Notes under the pieces: generated by a model
What the model was told of the DNA's origin: nothing
The model's database searches: none
The model's input: only the letters and a program-made list of their open reading frames with translations
Made by a program: the position numbers and the translations under genes
Shown: positions 1 to 8,600 of the stretch, in pieces
How positions within the stretch are numbered: position 1 is the first letter of the stretch
Layout: the number at the start of each line of letters is the position of its first letter
Assembly: GCA_035263865.1 (NCBI GenBank)
Contig: DATFQX010000186.1
Span: 1 to 18,705, forward strand
Direction: 5' to 3'
Length of the DNA: 18,705 nt
DNA from: VAZQ01 sp035263865
GTDB taxonomy: Bacteria > Pseudomonadota > Alphaproteobacteria > Rhizobiales > Xanthobacteraceae

Positions 1-690
1 GCGCGCATCATCATCGTGTTCGAAGGCCGCGACGCGGCCGGCAAGGGCGGGACCATCAAGGCCATCACCGAGCGCGTGAGCCCGCGGGTGTTTCGCGTGG
101 TGGCGCTGCCAGCCCCCTCGGACCGTCAAAAGACTCAATTGTTTATGCAGCGCTATATCGAGCGCTTCCCGGCCGGCGGCGAGATCGTCATCTTCGACCG
201 CAGTTGGTACAACCGCGCCGGCGTCGAATTCGTGATGGGATTTTGCACCGAGGAGCAAAACCACCATTTTCTCAGTCTTTGCCCGCAAGTCGAAAAATAC
301 ATCGTCGATGCCGGCATCATATTGATCAAGATCTGGTTGGAGGTCGGGAGGGACGAGCAGGAGCGGCGGTTTTCGGCGCGCATCAACGATCCGCTGCGGC
401 AGTGGAAATTGAGCCCGATGGATCTCGAATCATATCGGCGTTGGTATGAATACTCGCAGGCGCGCGACATGATGCTGAGCAAAACGGATACCAAGCACGC
501 GCCTTGGTATATCGTGCACTCGGACGACAAGCGGCGGGCGCGGCTCAATTGCATTTCGCATATCCTGAAGCGAATCCCCTACGAGAAGGTACGGCACGCG
601 AAGGTCAAGCTGTCCAAGCGGTCGGACAAACATAAATACGATGACCAGCTGTCCCTGAAGGGAATGAAAGTCGTAGCGGAAAAATACTGA
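1..690 (+). CDS. ppk2: Polyphosphate kinase 2 (PPK2) family protein, 5' end cut by window
   Basis: PPK2 enzymes transfer phosphate between inorganic polyphosphate and nucleotides in the cytoplasm. The reading frame is open from base 1 with no start codon visible before the conserved part, so the gene begins outside the window; 229 residues are seen. A Walker A loop (GRDAAGKGG) lies at the very start, followed by the Walker B/lid segment FDRSWYNRAGVE and the region SPMDLESYRRW, all typical of PPK2. The C-terminus is lysine-rich and ends at TGA 688-690. Full-length members of this class are usually near 300 residues, so about 50-80 N-terminal residues are missing. Family assignment is firm. Whether it prefers ADP or GDP, and synthesis or use of polyphosphate, cannot be read from the sequence. 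No terminator is obvious in the 175 bp before the next gene. Confidence 0.95.
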   Translation, partial: ARIIIVFEGRDAAGKGGTIKAITERVSPRVFRVVALPAPSDRQKTQLFMQRYIERFPAGGEIVIFDRSWYNRAGVEFVMGFCTEEQNHHFLSLCPQVEKYIVDAGIILIKIWLEVGRDEQERRFSARINDPLRQWKLSPMDLESYRRWYEYSQARDMMLSKTDTKHAPWYIVHSDDKRRARLNCISHILKRIPYEKVRHAKVKLSKRSDKHKYDDQLSLKGMKVVAEKY

Positions 691-865
691 CGAAGCCTGT
701 CCGGTCCTTCCGCAGTCGTGCTTGGTCTCGTGCACTATTCCTCGCTAGTTGGCGATCAACACATAATGCGGCAGTAGGCCCGTGCGCTGCGGGATAGCTA
801 CCAAGCCGATGTCCGCTATGGGCGCCTCGCTCTCCTGGATCGAGCCCCCTGCAAATGGGTGACCA

Positions 866-3256
866 ATGCCGCAGCGTTCCGGAGTCTTGAGAAAGCGTGT
901 CGCGGGCGCGCTCTTGATGACGCTGGGAGTGCTTGCTCTGGCCGCGCCCATGGCAGTGGGCCGATGGTCGCTCGCGATCCTCGGGATTCCCCTGATGGTG
1001 CTGAGCGGGGTGGAGGCATACTCCACTTTCACCTCGCCGCGGCGGTCCGACGCAAGTGCCTACCTGCCGTGTCTGCTTGCGCTGCTCGCCGGAAACCTTC
1101 TGCTGTTGAGTTCCGCGCTGGTGCTCAACGGCCTATTGATCCTCCTCATCGCGATTCTCCTGGTCGACGGTTTCGGCAAGATTCTGACTGCGTTGGGTAA
1201 TTCCCACACGCCACGCGTTCCCGCGGGGGTCAACGGGCTTGTCGATCTCGGATGCGCGGCGCTTCTGTGGCATCTCAGTCGGATCATCGGCGCAGAGCGG
1301 GCGATTGGCGTCGTCGTCGGCGCCTATATCGCGGCAGCAGGCTGGCGGGTGCTGATGGCGCCGGGTGAAGTCGCGGCGCCCGACGCGGCCGCCGGCGGGG
1401 CCGCTCACCCGGACGCCGAGCTTGGCCTCCCTCCCAATGAGACTTTCGCTCGACTGCGGGCAGACGCCGACGCTGCGTCGCCGACCGTGCGTGCCGCCGA
1501 TCTCATGTGGATGCTCACCCTTGTGGTGGTTTTCCTGGCGATCCACGCCGGCCGAATGCCCATATCGGACAGCTTGCTCGGCATCAGTTCTCCCTTCGTT
1601 GCAACCGCCGGGGATCTTTTGATGACGCTGATCTTGGCGACACTTCTCATCCTCCCGGCGCGCCTCCTCTGGAGACGGTTGACAAGGCCGGTCGAGCGGG
1701 TGGCGTGGTCGCTCCGGCTCGGGACAAAACCCGGGACCGCACCAATGAATCGTGCGGCTGATTGGCTGATCGGCGGCTGGCTTGAAAGCCGCTTCGGTTT
1801 CGCTATGCGCCTGCGCGAGGGACGTACTTCGCTTGCGGCCGCGCTGATCCTCATCTTGCGACTAGGCCTACCGGTCACTGCGTTTTTCGTCGCCTTTAAC
1901 CCGATCTGGGGATTCAGCTGGTATTTCAACACAGAAAGCTGGGCGACCGGCATCTATCAGAAAATGACGCAGCTGCGAGTCGATCCCTGGCGCGTCACGA
2001 TGACTGACGCGGTTGCGCGCGCCTATGGCGGCGAAGCCGATGACCTCTTTCGAATTGATCCCGGCGGCCTGAAGGGAGGCACCGATTTCAGCTTTCTCGT
2101 TATAGGAGATCCCGGCGAAGGCGATGCGTCGCAATATTCGCTGGTCTCGCGCTATCTGGAACTGGGGCGCCGCGATGATGTGAAGTTTCTCGTCGTGTCC
2201 TCCGACGTTATTTATCCCGCCGGATCGATGCATGACTACGAAGCCAATTTTTATCTGCCGTTCCAGGGCTTCGCCAAGCCGATCTATGCGATTCCAGGAA
2301 ATCATGACTGGTACGATGCGCTGGAAGGGTTCAATGCAAACTTCCTCGAGCCCAGGGCGGCACGCGCGGCGATAGAAGCTCGCGTCGAAGCCGATCTCGG
2401 ACTCACCAGCACCAATGCTCGTCGCATCGATAAGCTGATGGCGGAGGCGGCGCGTCTACGTCGGCAGTATGGCGTCTACGTCGGCATCCAACGGGCGCCG
2501 TTCTTCGAATTGCAGACGGAGGATTTCGCGTTGTTGGCGATCGATACCGGCGTCCTGCGCACGGTCGACGAAAAACAATGGGCATGGATCGAGCGTGCTC
2601 TCGGCCGAAGCCGCGGTAAGTTCACCATGGCCATCGTGGGCCATCCTCGCTTCGCCGGCGGACGGGATCTTCCCCCGACTGCCGAAGGCCATGATGTCTC
2701 CGAATCCTCGGGAAATTTCGCCGCGCTCTATCGCCTTTTGGCGAGCCACAACGTCAGAATCGCCATGGCTGGTGATACTCATGACTTCGAATATTACCGC
2801 GAGACAATCGGCGGCGGTGACGCCCCGCAGGTGATGCACCACTTCGTCAATGGTGGGGGCGGGGCTTATCTCAGTATCGGCACGGCACTGGACTTTCCGA
2901 AAGAGCCTGCCGTTGGCGACTTGGCGTTCTATCCGCGGAGCGACATTCTGCGCGCCAAGATGGACGCCGAGACGCCGCTATGGAAGCAGCCGTTCTGGTA
3001 TTGGATCAAATGGTTCAAGGCTTGGCCGTTCCATGTCGAGGCGTTGTCCGGTGTCTTCGATTTCAACCATGCACCATTCCTCCAGAGTTTCATGGAGGTG
3101 CGGATCGAACGATCCAGGAGGCGCGTGGTTCTCGCTCTCAATGGCGTCCACGGTCCGCTGCAGTGGCGCGACCTGCAAACCGGCGGCACGGTGCCGCCAC
3201 CCGGCGCAACGCTCGACGACCCGGTCGAATTCGTCGTGCAAATGGACCGCGAATAG
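866..3256 (+). CDS. Membrane-anchored metallophosphoesterase with HdeD/DUF308-like N-terminus
   Basis: A 796-residue two-part protein. Residues ~1-165 hold several hydrophobic helices with the short-repeat look of HdeD/DUF308 proteins. Further helices lie near 210-232, 240-270 and 325-355. Residues ~405-700 form a calcineurin-like phosphoesterase domain. Metal-site motifs seen are GDPGEGD (D415), SSDVIYP (D447), GNHDW (N479, H480), GHPRF (H593) and GDTHD (H639). Two positions differ from the textbook motifs: motif II is SSD rather than GD, and the last motif reads GDTH rather than GHxH. It probably hydrolyses phosphoesters at the membrane face; substrate and side are unknown. The ATG at 866 has only a weak ribosome site. 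The next gene, an outer-membrane barrel, starts 74 bp downstream on the same strand, so co-expression is possible. The domain call is firm, the fold of the N-terminus less so. Confidence 0.85.
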   Translation: MPQRSGVLRKRVAGALLMTLGVLALAAPMAVGRWSLAILGIPLMVLSGVEAYSTFTSPRRSDASAYLPCLLALLAGNLLLLSSALVLNGLLILLIAILLVDGFGKILTALGNSHTPRVPAGVNGLVDLGCAALLWHLSRIIGAERAIGVVVGAYIAAAGWRVLMAPGEVAAPDAAAGGAAHPDAELGLPPNETFARLRADADAASPTVRAADLMWMLTLVVVFLAIHAGRMPISDSLLGISSPFVATAGDLLMTLILATLLILPARLLWRRLTRPVERVAWSLRLGTKPGTAPMNRAADWLIGGWLESRFGFAMRLREGRTSLAAALILILRLGLPVTAFFVAFNPIWGFSWYFNTESWATGIYQKMTQLRVDPWRVTMTDAVARAYGGEADDLFRIDPGGLKGGTDFSFLVIGDPGEGDASQYSLVSRYLELGRRDDVKFLVVSSDVIYPAGSMHDYEANFYLPFQGFAKPIYAIPGNHDWYDALEGFNANFLEPRAARAAIEARVEADLGLTSTNARRIDKLMAEAARLRRQYGVYVGIQRAPFFELQTEDFALLAIDTGVLRTVDEKQWAWIERALGRSRGKFTMAIVGHPRFAGGRDLPPTAEGHDVSESSGNFAALYRLLASHNVRIAMAGDTHDFEYYRETIGGGDAPQVMHHFVNGGGGAYLSIGTALDFPKEPAVGDLAFYPRSDILRAKMDAETPLWKQPFWYWIKWFKAWPFHVEALSGVFDFNHAPFLQSFMEVRIERSRRRVVLALNGVHGPLQWRDLQTGGTVPPPGATLDDPVEFVVQMDRE

Positions 3257-3330
3257 CCCCACATGTGGCTTGCGGGTAACATCAATTTCCCGGCTGGGAG
3301 AATAAGCTCGCCCCGACGATCTGGAGCGCG

Positions 3331-4362
3331 ATGATGCGAGACAGTTGTCGGTCAGATCGGCGGCTAACTCGTTTAGCCTGCGTGATCGCGGCGCTTCTGC
3401 CTCTCGCTTGTTCTGATCGAGCGGCAGCGGACGAGGCGGGCGTGAGCTTCTGGCTGCAAGGCCAATTCGGCAGTTTCGCCGCCGCGCCTTCGAATCCGGG
3501 ATGGTCATTCGAAAGCACATTTTACCACGCAACGGCGGCCGCGGGCCCAAGCATAAGCTTTGCGCGCGGCGGAGGGTTTCAGACGGGCGTCAAGTCCCCC
3601 ACTGATTTCGTCATGTTGACTCCGACCTATGTGTTCGCAACGCCGATACTGGGTGCACAAGCAGCAGTGGGGTTGACGGCTTTGTACGGCCGCAACACGA
3701 CCTCCGTGTCGGCAACGCTGACCGGGCCCGGCGGAGCCTCGCTGTCGGGTAGCCGCTCCGACTATGTCGTCGGGCTCGGAGATTTGTATCCGGCCGCTTC
3801 GCTGAAATGGGAGCGGGACGTGCACAACTTCATGATTTATGCGACCACTGCGGTTCCCGTGGGCGTCTATGATCCCATCCGGCTGGCGAGCATGGGACTA
3901 GGCCATTGGGCGGCGGACTCAGGCGTCGGCTACACCTATTTGAACGAGCAGGTTGGTTTTGAATGGTCCGCGGTTGTCGGGTTCACCTACAACTTTCTCA
4001 ATCCTTATACCCAATATAGGAGCGGCATCGATGCACACTTGGATTGGGCGATTTCGCCGTATCTCTCTGAAAAATTGCACATTGGCGCCGTCGGCTATGT
4101 CTACAACCAACTGACAGACGACAGCGGCGCGAGCCCCGCGCTCGGCGGATTCAGGTCACGCGTTGCCGGGATCGGGCCGCAGATCGGGTTTTTCTTTCCG
4201 GTCGCAGACCGGGAAGGATATCTCAATCTCAGAGCCTATTCCGAGTTCGACGCCAGGAACCGGCTGGAAGGATGGACTGCATACGTCACGTTCTCCGTTG
4301 AGGCAGCGGAACCGAAGTCAGCGCAACGGAAGTTTGCAACACCCGCCACGACCGCACGCTGA
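3331..4362 (+). CDS. SphA-like outer-membrane beta-barrel (phenol-degradation MetA family, PF13557-like)
   Basis: A 343-residue exported protein. A basic N-terminus and hydrophobic stretch (LACVIAALLPLAC) followed by AAADEA form a signal peptide with probable cleavage near residue 36. The remainder alternates short amphipathic strands rich in G, Y, F and T (for example VGLGDLYPAASLKWERD and VGFTYNFLNPYTQYRSGIDAHLDW). This is the pattern of the SphA/MetA-pathway transporter family, thought to form outer-membrane channels for hydrophobic or aromatic solutes. After the last strand (AYVTFSVEA) comes a polar tail of about 20 residues, so the usual C-terminal aromatic barrel signal is not at the end. 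GGAG at 3323-3326 precedes the tandem ATGs at 3331 and 3334. It lies 74 bp behind the metallophosphoesterase. The barrel call is good; the substrate is unknown. Confidence 0.8.
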   Translation: MMRDSCRSDRRLTRLACVIAALLPLACSDRAAADEAGVSFWLQGQFGSFAAAPSNPGWSFESTFYHATAAAGPSISFARGGGFQTGVKSPTDFVMLTPTYVFATPILGAQAAVGLTALYGRNTTSVSATLTGPGGASLSGSRSDYVVGLGDLYPAASLKWERDVHNFMIYATTAVPVGVYDPIRLASMGLGHWAADSGVGYTYLNEQVGFEWSAVVGFTYNFLNPYTQYRSGIDAHLDWAISPYLSEKLHIGAVGYVYNQLTDDSGASPALGGFRSRVAGIGPQIGFFFPVADREGYLNLRAYSEFDARNRLEGWTAYVTFSVEAAEPKSAQRKFATPATTAR

Positions 4363-4389
4363 CGGCGGCCTTCGGGCGCGCGACGGTCT

Positions 4390-5094
4390 TCATCCTCCCA
4401 GAGCGATCGCAACGCCGACCAACACCGCACCGACGGCCACCATCGACAGGCCTGTGGCCCACGGTCGAAACCCAGCGTAACGCCCAAAGGCATATCCGCA
4501 CACGAACAACATTCCGATGGCAACCGCATTGGAGAGACGCAGCGCCAATCTCGCATCGCCGATCAGAATGAACGGAATGACGATCGGGAACGTCGACAGG
4601 AAGCTGAGCAAGCAGATGCCCACCGCGCCGAGCCGATCGCGTTTTGTCAGTCGCGGCCCCCCGGCCTCGGGCAAATGGAGGAGTCTTTGCCGGATTAATT
4701 CCAGCTGATCCGGCGACAGGGCCGACGCCAGCAGCGGTGGCAACGCGTCGGCGATGATGCGATGCGCGTCACCGATATTAGCGGCCGTGCGTGCAGCTCG
4801 CAGCTGCGTGGCGTTGCGCCCCCGTTGGTTGAAGCGGGCCATTAGAAACACGGCAGAGTCGATGATTCCCCAGGCCAAATTGCAGCCGAGGGCAGCGAGA
4901 AGCATGGTCCGAACTTGGATGGTGTCTGCGGTTACGACGCCCAGCGTCAACGTGAAGGTCAGTGCCATTATCAAGCCGAACAGGACCTCCGAGATCCTGT
5001 CCATTGGTTCGAGGATTCGATCGGACGATGTGGCCGAAAACTGCGCCGATGGGTCGACCGCCATTTGGACCAGCTCGTTTTTTTGTCTCTCCAT
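4390..5094 (-). CDS. VIT1/CCC1-family-like integral membrane protein
   Basis: A 234-residue membrane protein, convergent with the barrel gene (27 bp between stops). The segment LEPMDRISEVLFGLIMALTF and the following LLAALGCNLAWGIIDSAVFL match a group of alphaproteobacterial proteins usually placed with VIT1/CCC1 iron/manganese transporters, though shorter and poorly characterised. A polar middle (residues ~85-140, with DRIIADALPPL-like helices) separates two N-terminal helices from about three C-terminal ones (near 150-175, 180-200 and 210-232). ATG at 5094 or the adjoining GTG at 5097 could start it; neither has a good Shine-Dalgarno sequence. The upstream 159 bp separate it from the SulP gene on the same strand, so it may have its own promoter. 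Family placement is from memory of similar proteins; transport activity is inference. Confidence 0.65.
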   Translation of the reverse strand: MERQKNELVQMAVDPSAQFSATSSDRILEPMDRISEVLFGLIMALTFTLTLGVVTADTIQVRTMLLAALGCNLAWGIIDSAVFLMARFNQRGRNATQLRAARTAANIGDAHRIIADALPPLLASALSPDQLELIRQRLLHLPEAGGPRLTKRDRLGAVGICLLSFLSTFPIVIPFILIGDARLALRLSNAVAIGMLFVCGYAFGRYAGFRPWATGLSMVAVGAVLVGVAIALGG

Positions 5095-5253
5095 CACGGG
5101 GCTGATGCGGCCCGCGCCTATCTGCCCTCGCCGCCGAGCGGTTGCAGGATGTCCGCTGCCCTCCCCAAAGCGTTCACATTTGTACAGGGCTGCGGTGGTA
5201 ACGTGACATTTTCCGCCGCATGTAAAAGCACGTGCCTGCCCAGTGGTCTTTGA

Positions 5254-6960
5254 CTACGAACATGGTTCTCGGCGCTGCCAGGCACATACCCCATCGGTTA
5301 TCCGTTCATAAAAGTCGGCTGAGCCCACCACGGCGTCTATTTTGCCTAGCTGCATATCTTGCCGGACAGTGTCGCGTACATGGGCGAAAGCGATGCTGAC
5401 ATCCCGGCTTTGCAGCTGCTTGATAAATGTGATCAGGTCATCGCAGGCGCTAACGTCGATAAAGTTGACTGAGCTCATGTCTAAAAGCACCTGCTTTATC
5501 GGAGGACGAATCTCGGCGAGCGAGTTTTTCAAGGCTGCTTCCATTTGGCCGACGCTCGCAAAGAATAAGTCGCCGCCAACTCGCCAAATCAGCAAACCAG
5601 GAAAGGTACGGGCCTCAGGGTGGCGCCGAACGTCGCGATAGGCCTCGGTACCTGGAAGCTGGCCGAGCACCGCTCCTTGTGGGTGGCTGGTTACATAGAT
5701 CAAATCAAGCAGGGATAGTACGACTCCCAAAGCGATGCCATGCATCACGCCCAGCGTAAGCTCGGCACCAATGACAATCGCAGCATTCATAAACGACCAG
5801 CGGCTCCGGACGAAGAGCTCGCGTAAGTAATGCGGCTTCGTGAGATGCAGCATCGCTGCGATAACAATCGCGGCAAGCGTCGGCTGTGGCATGTTTCGAA
5901 AAAGGGGCGTCAAGAAGATTAGCGTAAGGAGACAAAAAACTGCCGCGACGAGATTAGCGAATTGGCTGCGAGCGCCTGCGGCAATAGCCACCGAGGTCTT
6001 GGACAAGCTGCCCACTACCAGAAATCCACCGAACAGGCCGCTCAGAATATTGGCTGGCCCATGCGCGACCAATTCCTGATTTGGATCGATGTTACCTCCG
6101 CTCTCGATTGCGGCGGCCTTTGCTGCGCCGAGTGACTCCGCATAGCCGACCAGCACGATGGCGAGTGCACCCGGAGCGAGCGCCTGCAATATTGCTATGT
6201 CGAAACTCGGGGGGACCAAGTGGGGCAGGCCGGACGGGATATGCCCGGCAACACGAACGCCCGTCGCCTCTCCGCCAAGTAGGCCGATGCTGGCGGTGGC
6301 GACGATCATCACAATCAGCGCCGCGGGGACGCGCGGTGCGAAGTGTCGGAACAGCGCCATCGCAGTGAGGCTAAGCAGTCCGGTGAGCACCGGCGCGAAC
6401 GAAACATCCGACAGATGCTGCAGTACATTCCAAACTTTGGTGAAAAAGTTGCCTGAGACGCCCTCAATGCCAATCAGATGCGGCACCTGGCCGATGATGG
6501 TGACGTAGACAAGTCCTTCGATGAAGCCCCGCATCACCGGCGTGGAAACAAAGGCTGCCACCCAGCCCATGCGCATGGCGCCGAATAACAGGAAGAAGCA
6601 ACCGATCAGGACAGCGAGGGTGGAGGTGAGCGCATTATATTCCGCAGTGCCCTGAACTGCGACGGCGGCGACGGTAAGCGCGGAGATGAGGCCCGTGGCA
6701 GTGTCAGGTCCGACAACCAGCTGACGTGAAGTCCCCAGCAGCGCGTAGGCTATGAGTGCGGGGACTATTGTGTAGAGACCCATGATCGGCGGGACACCGA
6801 CGATACCCGCATAGGCCATTGCCTCAGGCACCATGACGGCCCAGAGCGCAAGACCAGCGAAAACATCGGATAACAGCCACTCGCGTCGATAGGCGGGTAT
6901 CCAACTAAGGATCGGTAACGACCGGTGAAAGAGAGACGCAACCTTAGCTGAAATCGGCAT
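5254..6960 (-). CDS. SulP family anion transporter with C-terminal STAS domain (copy 1)
   Basis: A 568-residue inner-membrane permease of the SulP/SLC26 family, which moves sulfate, bicarbonate or other anions. The start carries the family signature: IPAYRREWLLSDVFAGLALWAVMVPEAMAYA, then PPIMGLYT and LLGTSRQLVVGPD. About ten or more hydrophobic segments follow to residue ~420, with NQELVAHGPANILSGLFGG-type SulP loop motifs. The last ~130 residues are a STAS domain with the anti-sigma-antagonist-like core DMSSVNFIDVSACDDL (D494). I chose ATG at 6958-6960; a TTG two codons upstream (6964-6966) is also in frame. No clear ribosome site is seen for either, and a palindrome at 6965-6980 overlaps the start region. 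No carbonic anhydrase or sulfur-assimilation gene is adjacent, so the anion cannot be inferred. Confidence 0.93.
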   Translation of the reverse strand: MPISAKVASLFHRSLPILSWIPAYRREWLLSDVFAGLALWAVMVPEAMAYAGIVGVPPIMGLYTIVPALIAYALLGTSRQLVVGPDTATGLISALTVAAVAVQGTAEYNALTSTLAVLIGCFFLLFGAMRMGWVAAFVSTPVMRGFIEGLVYVTIIGQVPHLIGIEGVSGNFFTKVWNVLQHLSDVSFAPVLTGLLSLTAMALFRHFAPRVPAALIVMIVATASIGLLGGEATGVRVAGHIPSGLPHLVPPSFDIAILQALAPGALAIVLVGYAESLGAAKAAAIESGGNIDPNQELVAHGPANILSGLFGGFLVVGSLSKTSVAIAAGARSQFANLVAAVFCLLTLIFLTPLFRNMPQPTLAAIVIAAMLHLTKPHYLRELFVRSRWSFMNAAIVIGAELTLGVMHGIALGVVLSLLDLIYVTSHPQGAVLGQLPGTEAYRDVRRHPEARTFPGLLIWRVGGDLFFASVGQMEAALKNSLAEIRPPIKQVLLDMSSVNFIDVSACDDLITFIKQLQSRDVSIAFAHVRDTVRQDMQLGKIDAVVGSADFYERITDGVCAWQRREPCS

Positions 6961-6964
6961 CGTC

Positions 6965-6980
6965 AACCGTGTTCACGGTT
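6965..6980. promoter_or_regulatory. Inverted repeat at the SulP copy 1 start (possible operator)
   Basis: AACCGTG-TT-CACGGTT is a perfect 7+7 inverted repeat with a 2-bp spacer. It ends four bases upstream of the ATG of the minus-strand SulP gene and overlaps the alternative TTG start. Such a place suits a repressor site or a 5' hairpin that blocks translation. No regulator gene is nearby, so this is inference. Confidence 0.4.
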
Positions 6981-7147
6981 ACCGCGTGAGAATGAGCTGA
7001 AGCTATCACATTCGCTGCGATGCCCCTGTTGTGGATCACAGCAAAATTCGTCGACCAATATCGCGGATGGGCCAAAACCGGACATGACCATGTGATAGTT
7101 CAGATTAGCAGTATAATCGCGATCATCCTGACCCATTAGGGGTGATT
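6981..7147. promoter_or_regulatory. Divergent intergenic region with a TATAAT box before the small membrane gene
   Basis: This stretch separates the minus-strand SulP gene from the plus-strand mini membrane gene and should hold both promoters. TATAAT at 7112-7117 on the plus strand is a perfect -10-like box about 31 bp before the ATG, but I cannot find a good -35 at 16-18 bp. A small dyad TGTGGATCACA lies at 7030-7040. AGGGG at 7138-7142 is the ribosome site for the gene at 7148. Confidence 0.35.
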
Positions 7148-7378
7148 ATGAGATCGTTCATCGAGACCGGAGTAATGATTGCGGCGTGTGGTTCTGCAAT
7201 ATTCTGGTTCATGTCCGCAATGTGCCGTTTGCCCAGCATCAAACCGGGCAAAGACGAATTAGACACGATAACCGAGTTGTCCAAAGCGCTGCAAAGAATG
7301 AATAGATGGAATTTTTGGGCCGCGGGACTGATGGGCGTAACCGCCTTGCTGGCAGTGTTGGGTAGATTTCTCGGGTGA
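7148..7378 (+). CDS. Small two-helix membrane protein, unknown function
   Basis: A 76-residue protein with two predicted membrane helices: residues ~5-25 (ETGVMIAACGSAIFWFMSAM) and ~56-74 (FWAAGLMGVTALLAVLGRFL). They are joined by a polar, charged linker with DELDTITELSKALQRMNRWN, which looks amphipathic. ATG at 7148 is chosen over GTG at 7142 because AGGGG at 7138-7142 lies five bases before it. It stands alone between the SulP gene (divergent) and the NHL-repeat gene. I do not recognise a named family. Coding is supported by the ribosome site, the -10-like box upstream and the orderly helix-linker-helix pattern. Confidence 0.65.
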   Translation: MRSFIETGVMIAACGSAIFWFMSAMCRLPSIKPGKDELDTITELSKALQRMNRWNFWAAGLMGVTALLAVLGRFLG

Positions 7379-7572
7379 TCTGGCTCGAGCGAACCAGGAA
7401 AGGCTAGCGTCAGAAATCAACACATCGGCCGATGGCTGATCTGGCGAGAGACTGAACCGAAGAGATTTAGGCAAAGTCTGCTTGGCCCTCAAATCTTCAG
7501 TTCGCAACTGGCTGGCCCAACCTTTTGCTTCGTGACAAGCTTCCGACCGGCAACGAGCGGGGGAGCGCGGGC

Positions 7573-8529
7573 ATGGCTACTGTTGGCAGCGGCGCATACA
7601 CCTACGAGCCAGTGGAGAACTGGGCAAAACTTCCGCCCGGCTGGTCCTTCAAGGAGATCGGCGGCGTCGGCGTAGACCGGCACGACAACGTGTTTGTGTT
7701 CAATCGCGGCGAGCATCCGATGATCGTGTTCGACCGCGACGGCAATTTCCTGCGCTCATTCGGAGAAGGTATGTTTCCCCGTGCCCACGGCGTCTTCATG
7801 GCACCCGACGACACGATCTGGCTCACCGACGATGGCGACCACACCGTGCGCCAATGCACGCCGGAAGGAAAGGTGCTGCTGACGCTGGGCATTTCTGGCA
7901 AGCCGGCACCCTTCATGAGCGGCGAGCCGTTTCATCGCTGCACCCACACCGCAATGTCTCCGCAGGGCGACATCTATGTGTCGGATGGCTACGGCAATTC
8001 GCGCGTGCACAAATATGCGCCGAACGGCAAGCTGCTCCTCTCCTGGGGCGGGCCTGGCACCGATCCAGGCGAGTTCAACATCGCGCACAACATCACCTGC
8101 GATGCCGATGGCTGGGTGTTTGTGGCCGACCGCGAGAACCATCGCGTGCAGGTGTTCGACGGCAACGGCAAATACGAGGCCCAGTGGAACAACCTGCATC
8201 GTCCGTGCGGCCTATTCATGCCACCGGGCAAGTGTCCGGTCTGCTACATCGGCGAACTCGGCGCCGTGCAACCGGTGAGCCGCAATGTGCCGAACCTTGG
8301 CCCGCGGGTCACCATTGTTGACAACACGGGGAAGCGCATTTCCCGACTAGGCGGGCTTGGCCCGGGCCTTGGTCCAACCGAGTTCTTGGCGCCGCATGGG
8401 CTTGCGGTGGACAGCCGCGGCGACCTCTATGTCGGCGAGGTGTCGTGGACCAACTGGCCGCAAACTTTCAGAGACAAGCCACGGCCGGATAAGCTGCGCT
8501 CGCTGCACAAGTTCCGGAAGGTGGTATAA
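7573..8529 (+). CDS. NHL-repeat beta-propeller, peptidyl-alpha-hydroxyglycine amidating lyase-like
   Basis: A 318-residue propeller protein. At least five NHL-type blades can be read, with recurring units such as GVGVDRHDNVFVFNRGEHPMIVFDRDGNF, GDIYVSDGYGNSRVHKYAPNGK and GWVFVADRENHRVQVFDGNGK, and a final GLAVDSRGDLYVGE. Bacterial proteins of this length and pattern are commonly named peptidyl-alpha-hydroxyglycine alpha-amidating lyase family after the eukaryotic PAL domain, but the bacterial reaction is unproven. There is no signal peptide, so it is probably cytoplasmic. The frame is open back to a TTG at 7525. ATG 7573 is preferred because GGGGGAG at 7559-7565 sits seven bases before it. It ends 71 bp before the Spy-like gene, and no terminator is seen between them. 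Confidence 0.85.
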   Translation: MATVGSGAYTYEPVENWAKLPPGWSFKEIGGVGVDRHDNVFVFNRGEHPMIVFDRDGNFLRSFGEGMFPRAHGVFMAPDDTIWLTDDGDHTVRQCTPEGKVLLTLGISGKPAPFMSGEPFHRCTHTAMSPQGDIYVSDGYGNSRVHKYAPNGKLLLSWGGPGTDPGEFNIAHNITCDADGWVFVADRENHRVQVFDGNGKYEAQWNNLHRPCGLFMPPGKCPVCYIGELGAVQPVSRNVPNLGPRVTIVDNTGKRISRLGGLGPGLGPTEFLAPHGLAVDSRGDLYVGEVSWTNWPQTFRDKPRPDKLRSLHKFRKVV

Positions 8530-8600
8530 AAAAGTCCTCGCTGCTGGGTGCGCAACACGAGACGACCCATTGGCATCCTGGTTCTCACCGGAGCAACGCA

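Noticed and set aside
745..1032. Minus-strand open frame overlapping the start of the metallophosphoesterase
   Set aside because: Most of it is antisense to the real gene; the part in the spacer has no recognisable similarity or ribosome site.
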